From assembly GCA_028023455.1 (NCBI GenBank), contig JAQFVV010006305.1, positions 237,001 to 301,000 on the forward strand: a DNA stretch of 64,000 nucleotides. The letters are read 5' to 3'. This DNA is from Epiperipatus broadwayi. Its lineage: Eukaryota; Onychophora; Udeonychophora; Euonychophora; Peripatidae. This document shows, one piece after another, positions 61,350 through 64,000 of this stretch; the first letter of the stretch is position 1, and every line of letters begins with the position of its first letter. The translations under genes were made by a program, and so were the position numbers. Under the pieces are notes generated by a model, which saw nothing but the letters and a program-made list of their open reading frames with translations, had not been told where the DNA came from and did not search any database.

Positions 61350-63935
61350 TACGTGTACATGGCTTGCTATAATAAAAGGTATAATTATTATTTTGAAATA
61401 ATTAATGGTTATTTTACTGATATTGGTGGTCTGTTTATAAAACATTAACAGTTTCTGCAATGTGCAATGGAATACTTGTGTTTCCACTTAGATTATTAAT
61501 GTTGTTCTACCTTGCTATTGCATTGACCAGAATTTGTGATAGATTTTAGGATGAGTTTGGGCTACATATAAGAGCCTTAGATATAATAATAATTAATATT
61601 GTACATGGGATGATTGAGAATTCCCCATTGTGATTAATATGAGAGGATGATATTGTTGGGGCTGATTAAAAGTTAGTGCTTAGAGCATAGTTACGCCTAA
61701 AAGAGGTAGATCCCATGGTCTGAATTCTGTTTTCCAGTGGAGAGGCACTGCCCACACTTTTATACCTATGAAAAGGTATCAGAATTGGCCATATTCTTAT
61801 ATAACTATTATGTTGTTTCTTGATATACAACTATCATGTTGTTTTGTAGAGCCCCCTTTATTTAGATCCCTCAAGAAGTTATATAGTTAATATTCCACCA
61901 TGTATGATAAAGTGTAGTGTGTTTTAGATCGAATAGCAAGGATAAGATAAAGTCTGATATAGCTATAGTGTTGTCTAATGGAAATAGTGTCTTTCTGATG
62001 TTGTGTAATCTTCATCAGTTTATAAACAGACCAACCAAAACTTACTAGTGTTTGTAGAACTTCTACATAAAAGAGCAAGGTGTGTACATGGACAATGTGG
62101 ATTGGTTTTCAACAAGTAGGTATTTACTGATGAATTAATAATATCAGTTAATTAATAAATGGTTAAGTTGTGGACATAGTCAATGTTTTTGGCATCATGT
62201 GTGCATTTAACTGATGATGTTTGCCCCACATCAATGCAATAAAATTTTTATATAGTAAATTATAATAGGTTATTACTTTTATTGGGATGTGATAATTGCC
62301 CTTATCATATTCTAATAACTCAAACAGCTATAATTTGATATAATAAATTGTAATTTAGAGTTTTTATTTTTTTTATTTAAAAGTTGCATATATCCAAAGG
62401 ATATTAATCCATTTTGTGTGCAATTTTAATGCTAAAATAGCTCAAATAAGTTTAACTATCTTAGTCTCCCTGATAGAATAATAAAGAAACATATCCAAAA
62501 ATGTTTGTCATATTAGTTGGTCATTACTTACCAAATTATTAATTTCCATCCCTAATTTTGGAATGAATTTATCTTGTTTCGTGTAAGGTGTCTAAAAGAA
62601 ACTTGTACATAATGTAAATAAATATTGTGTTAAAATTGTTATTTAAAATTTTATTTAGTCTTCAGTATTCTTATTGCTAATCAACATACACCACACATTA
62701 TTATTGTTATTGCTATTGACCTATCCTGTGAGTATAGGGAAATTGTCATCAATCAATATTGTAAAAGTCACTATATGTAAGTATATCAGAATAATTGTGT
62801 TAAGCCCTATAATTTATGAATATATCTAGGGCATCATAACTTAATAATTAAACATACTAACCTAGAGAATATTAGTTTAAGTGATATACCAAAAGATTAA
62901 AAAAACCTAATATTGGTTTGATCAGTTCATTTGAATTCACAGATCATTCACTGATCCTGGTCATCTTGTTTCTAATTAATGGAGAAAGAAAGTTGGAAAG
63001 CTATTGCATTTAGCTATTGAAAAATTACTCTTACTTATTGGAACTTAAAGTTTAGCATAGTTAGGGAATGTATAGAATTTATTGAAAATTATTGAATATG
63101 TTTAGTAATTTAATTCAGTATTAAGAGCTATTTGTGTGTGTGTTATGCTTGGGTAGTAGTAAAATCCCTCTCACTGACCCAAGTGTATCTTGTATATCAC
63201 CCTTTAAATAATATGAACCCTGAGAAGAATAAATTATATTAATTTGTAGTGTAGAATCAGAAGTTTATGATAGATTTTAAATTTAGTTGTTTATTATAGT
63301 TGGATTGGATTTAGGAACATTCACTGGTTTGTAAAAGTCAATTAAATATTAAAATATTAGTTGCTTCTTTATCTGAAACATATATAGTTTATTTTGACTT
63401 TATAATGGATATTCTGGTTTTGCTGAGTTTGAAGTCCATAATTGATTAATTGTTCCATTATTATTTAATTCAATATCAAATTTAGAGTTCTGTACATCAT
63501 CTTTCATCATCATCATTCCTCTCATCTGTCATTCCAATCTTTCTTTATTCTCTTTTTCATCCTAATTCACTCATCATTCATTAGCTCTTATTCCATTCTC
63601 ATCTTAATCATCCATTAACTCTTACACATCTTCATTCTCAGACTCATTTTATTTTATTATTTGATTATTACTTATTTGCATCATTCATTTAATCGTTTAC
63701 ATCCTCATTTACTTATCGCCTAATTTATACTTCTAATTTCATATTCATTCCATCGAGCTAATTATTATTTATTTATTAGTTTGACAATATGAAGTTTATT
63801 TTATAATTTTTTTGTTTGTTTGCTTGTTGGTGAATTTTGAGGCTAGCTTGACCAGAAATTATTAATCCACCTTGCGATCTTCTCTAAGATTATAGTTTCA
63901 TGCGAGCTTAGCTAATAAGGAAATTATCTTTGGTT
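61350..63935 (-). repeat. Large repeat B, copy 2
   Basis: Reverse-complement partner of 34735-37200. The block rich in TCATC at 63480-63760 corresponds to the GATGA block of copy 1. The homology still holds at 63935, so the element probably continues past the window end, possibly into a repeat A segment. Confidence 0.6.
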
Positions 63936-64000
63936 TATCATGTAAATTGGACTAGTTAGATTAGAGGGAAAGGCTACAAGTAAGATTATAGTGCCTAAAA

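Overview
The window is eukaryotic, almost certainly animal, and very AT-rich (roughly three quarters A+T by eye). It is dominated by transposable elements at all stages of decay: one LTR element of the Ty3/gypsy group, several RTE-type and other LINE copies, Penelope-like elements (PLEs), a Merlin/ISXO2-type DNA transposon relic, tRNA-related palindromic repeats and large inverted-repeat pairs. Host coding sequence is nearly absent. I support one probable terminal exon on the minus strand (7964-8850) and mention one very tentative exon at 45.3 kb. The species cannot be named from sequence alone; the element mix fits an invertebrate with a repeat-rich genome.

Layout: 1-3.5 kb, non-coding with palindromic repeat relics. 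3.53-6.43 kb, a multimeric array of a ~458-bp unit, five copies one way then about two the other way, inside an exact 13-bp duplication. Each unit carries a complete type I hammerhead ribozyme (core CTGATGA, stem II, GAAAC, cleavage triplet GTC). This matches the description of an animal retrozyme and is the most interesting object here. 7.96-8.85 kb, host exon. 14.26-19.26 kb, a structurally complete but coding-dead Ty3/gypsy element with LTRs, tRNA-Ser-like primer site, polypurine tract and 5-bp duplication. 19.7-21.4 kb, a possible LINE tail and a possible tRNA-derived SINE. 25.5-27.9 and 32.4-34.65 kb form an old inverted pair; 34.7-37.2 and 61.35-63.94 kb form a second. 30.34-30.52 kb, a solo retrozyme copy with a ribozyme. 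38.2-44.4 kb, LINE, integrase and palindrome relics.

49.3-57.5 kb is a nest. A dead RTE copy abuts a PLE that carries Cys-rich, reverse transcriptase and GIY-YIG parts in minus orientation. A much younger RTE LINE sits inside that PLE, and a second, inverted PLE 3' end lies behind it. Both PLE ends carry a hammerhead-like motif just after the GIY-YIG reading frame. 59.8-61.1 kb is a long palindrome around the Merlin relic, followed by a suspicious homopolymer block.

How the parts may work together (inference): retrozymes are non-autonomous circular-RNA elements thought in animals to be copied by PLE enzymes. This window holds both a retrozyme array and PLEs with GIY-YIG endonuclease and ribozyme-like 3' ends, so donor machinery and parasite lie about 45 kb apart. 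The RTE LINE could likewise have served the SINE-like element, which ends in the same GATGAT-type tail.
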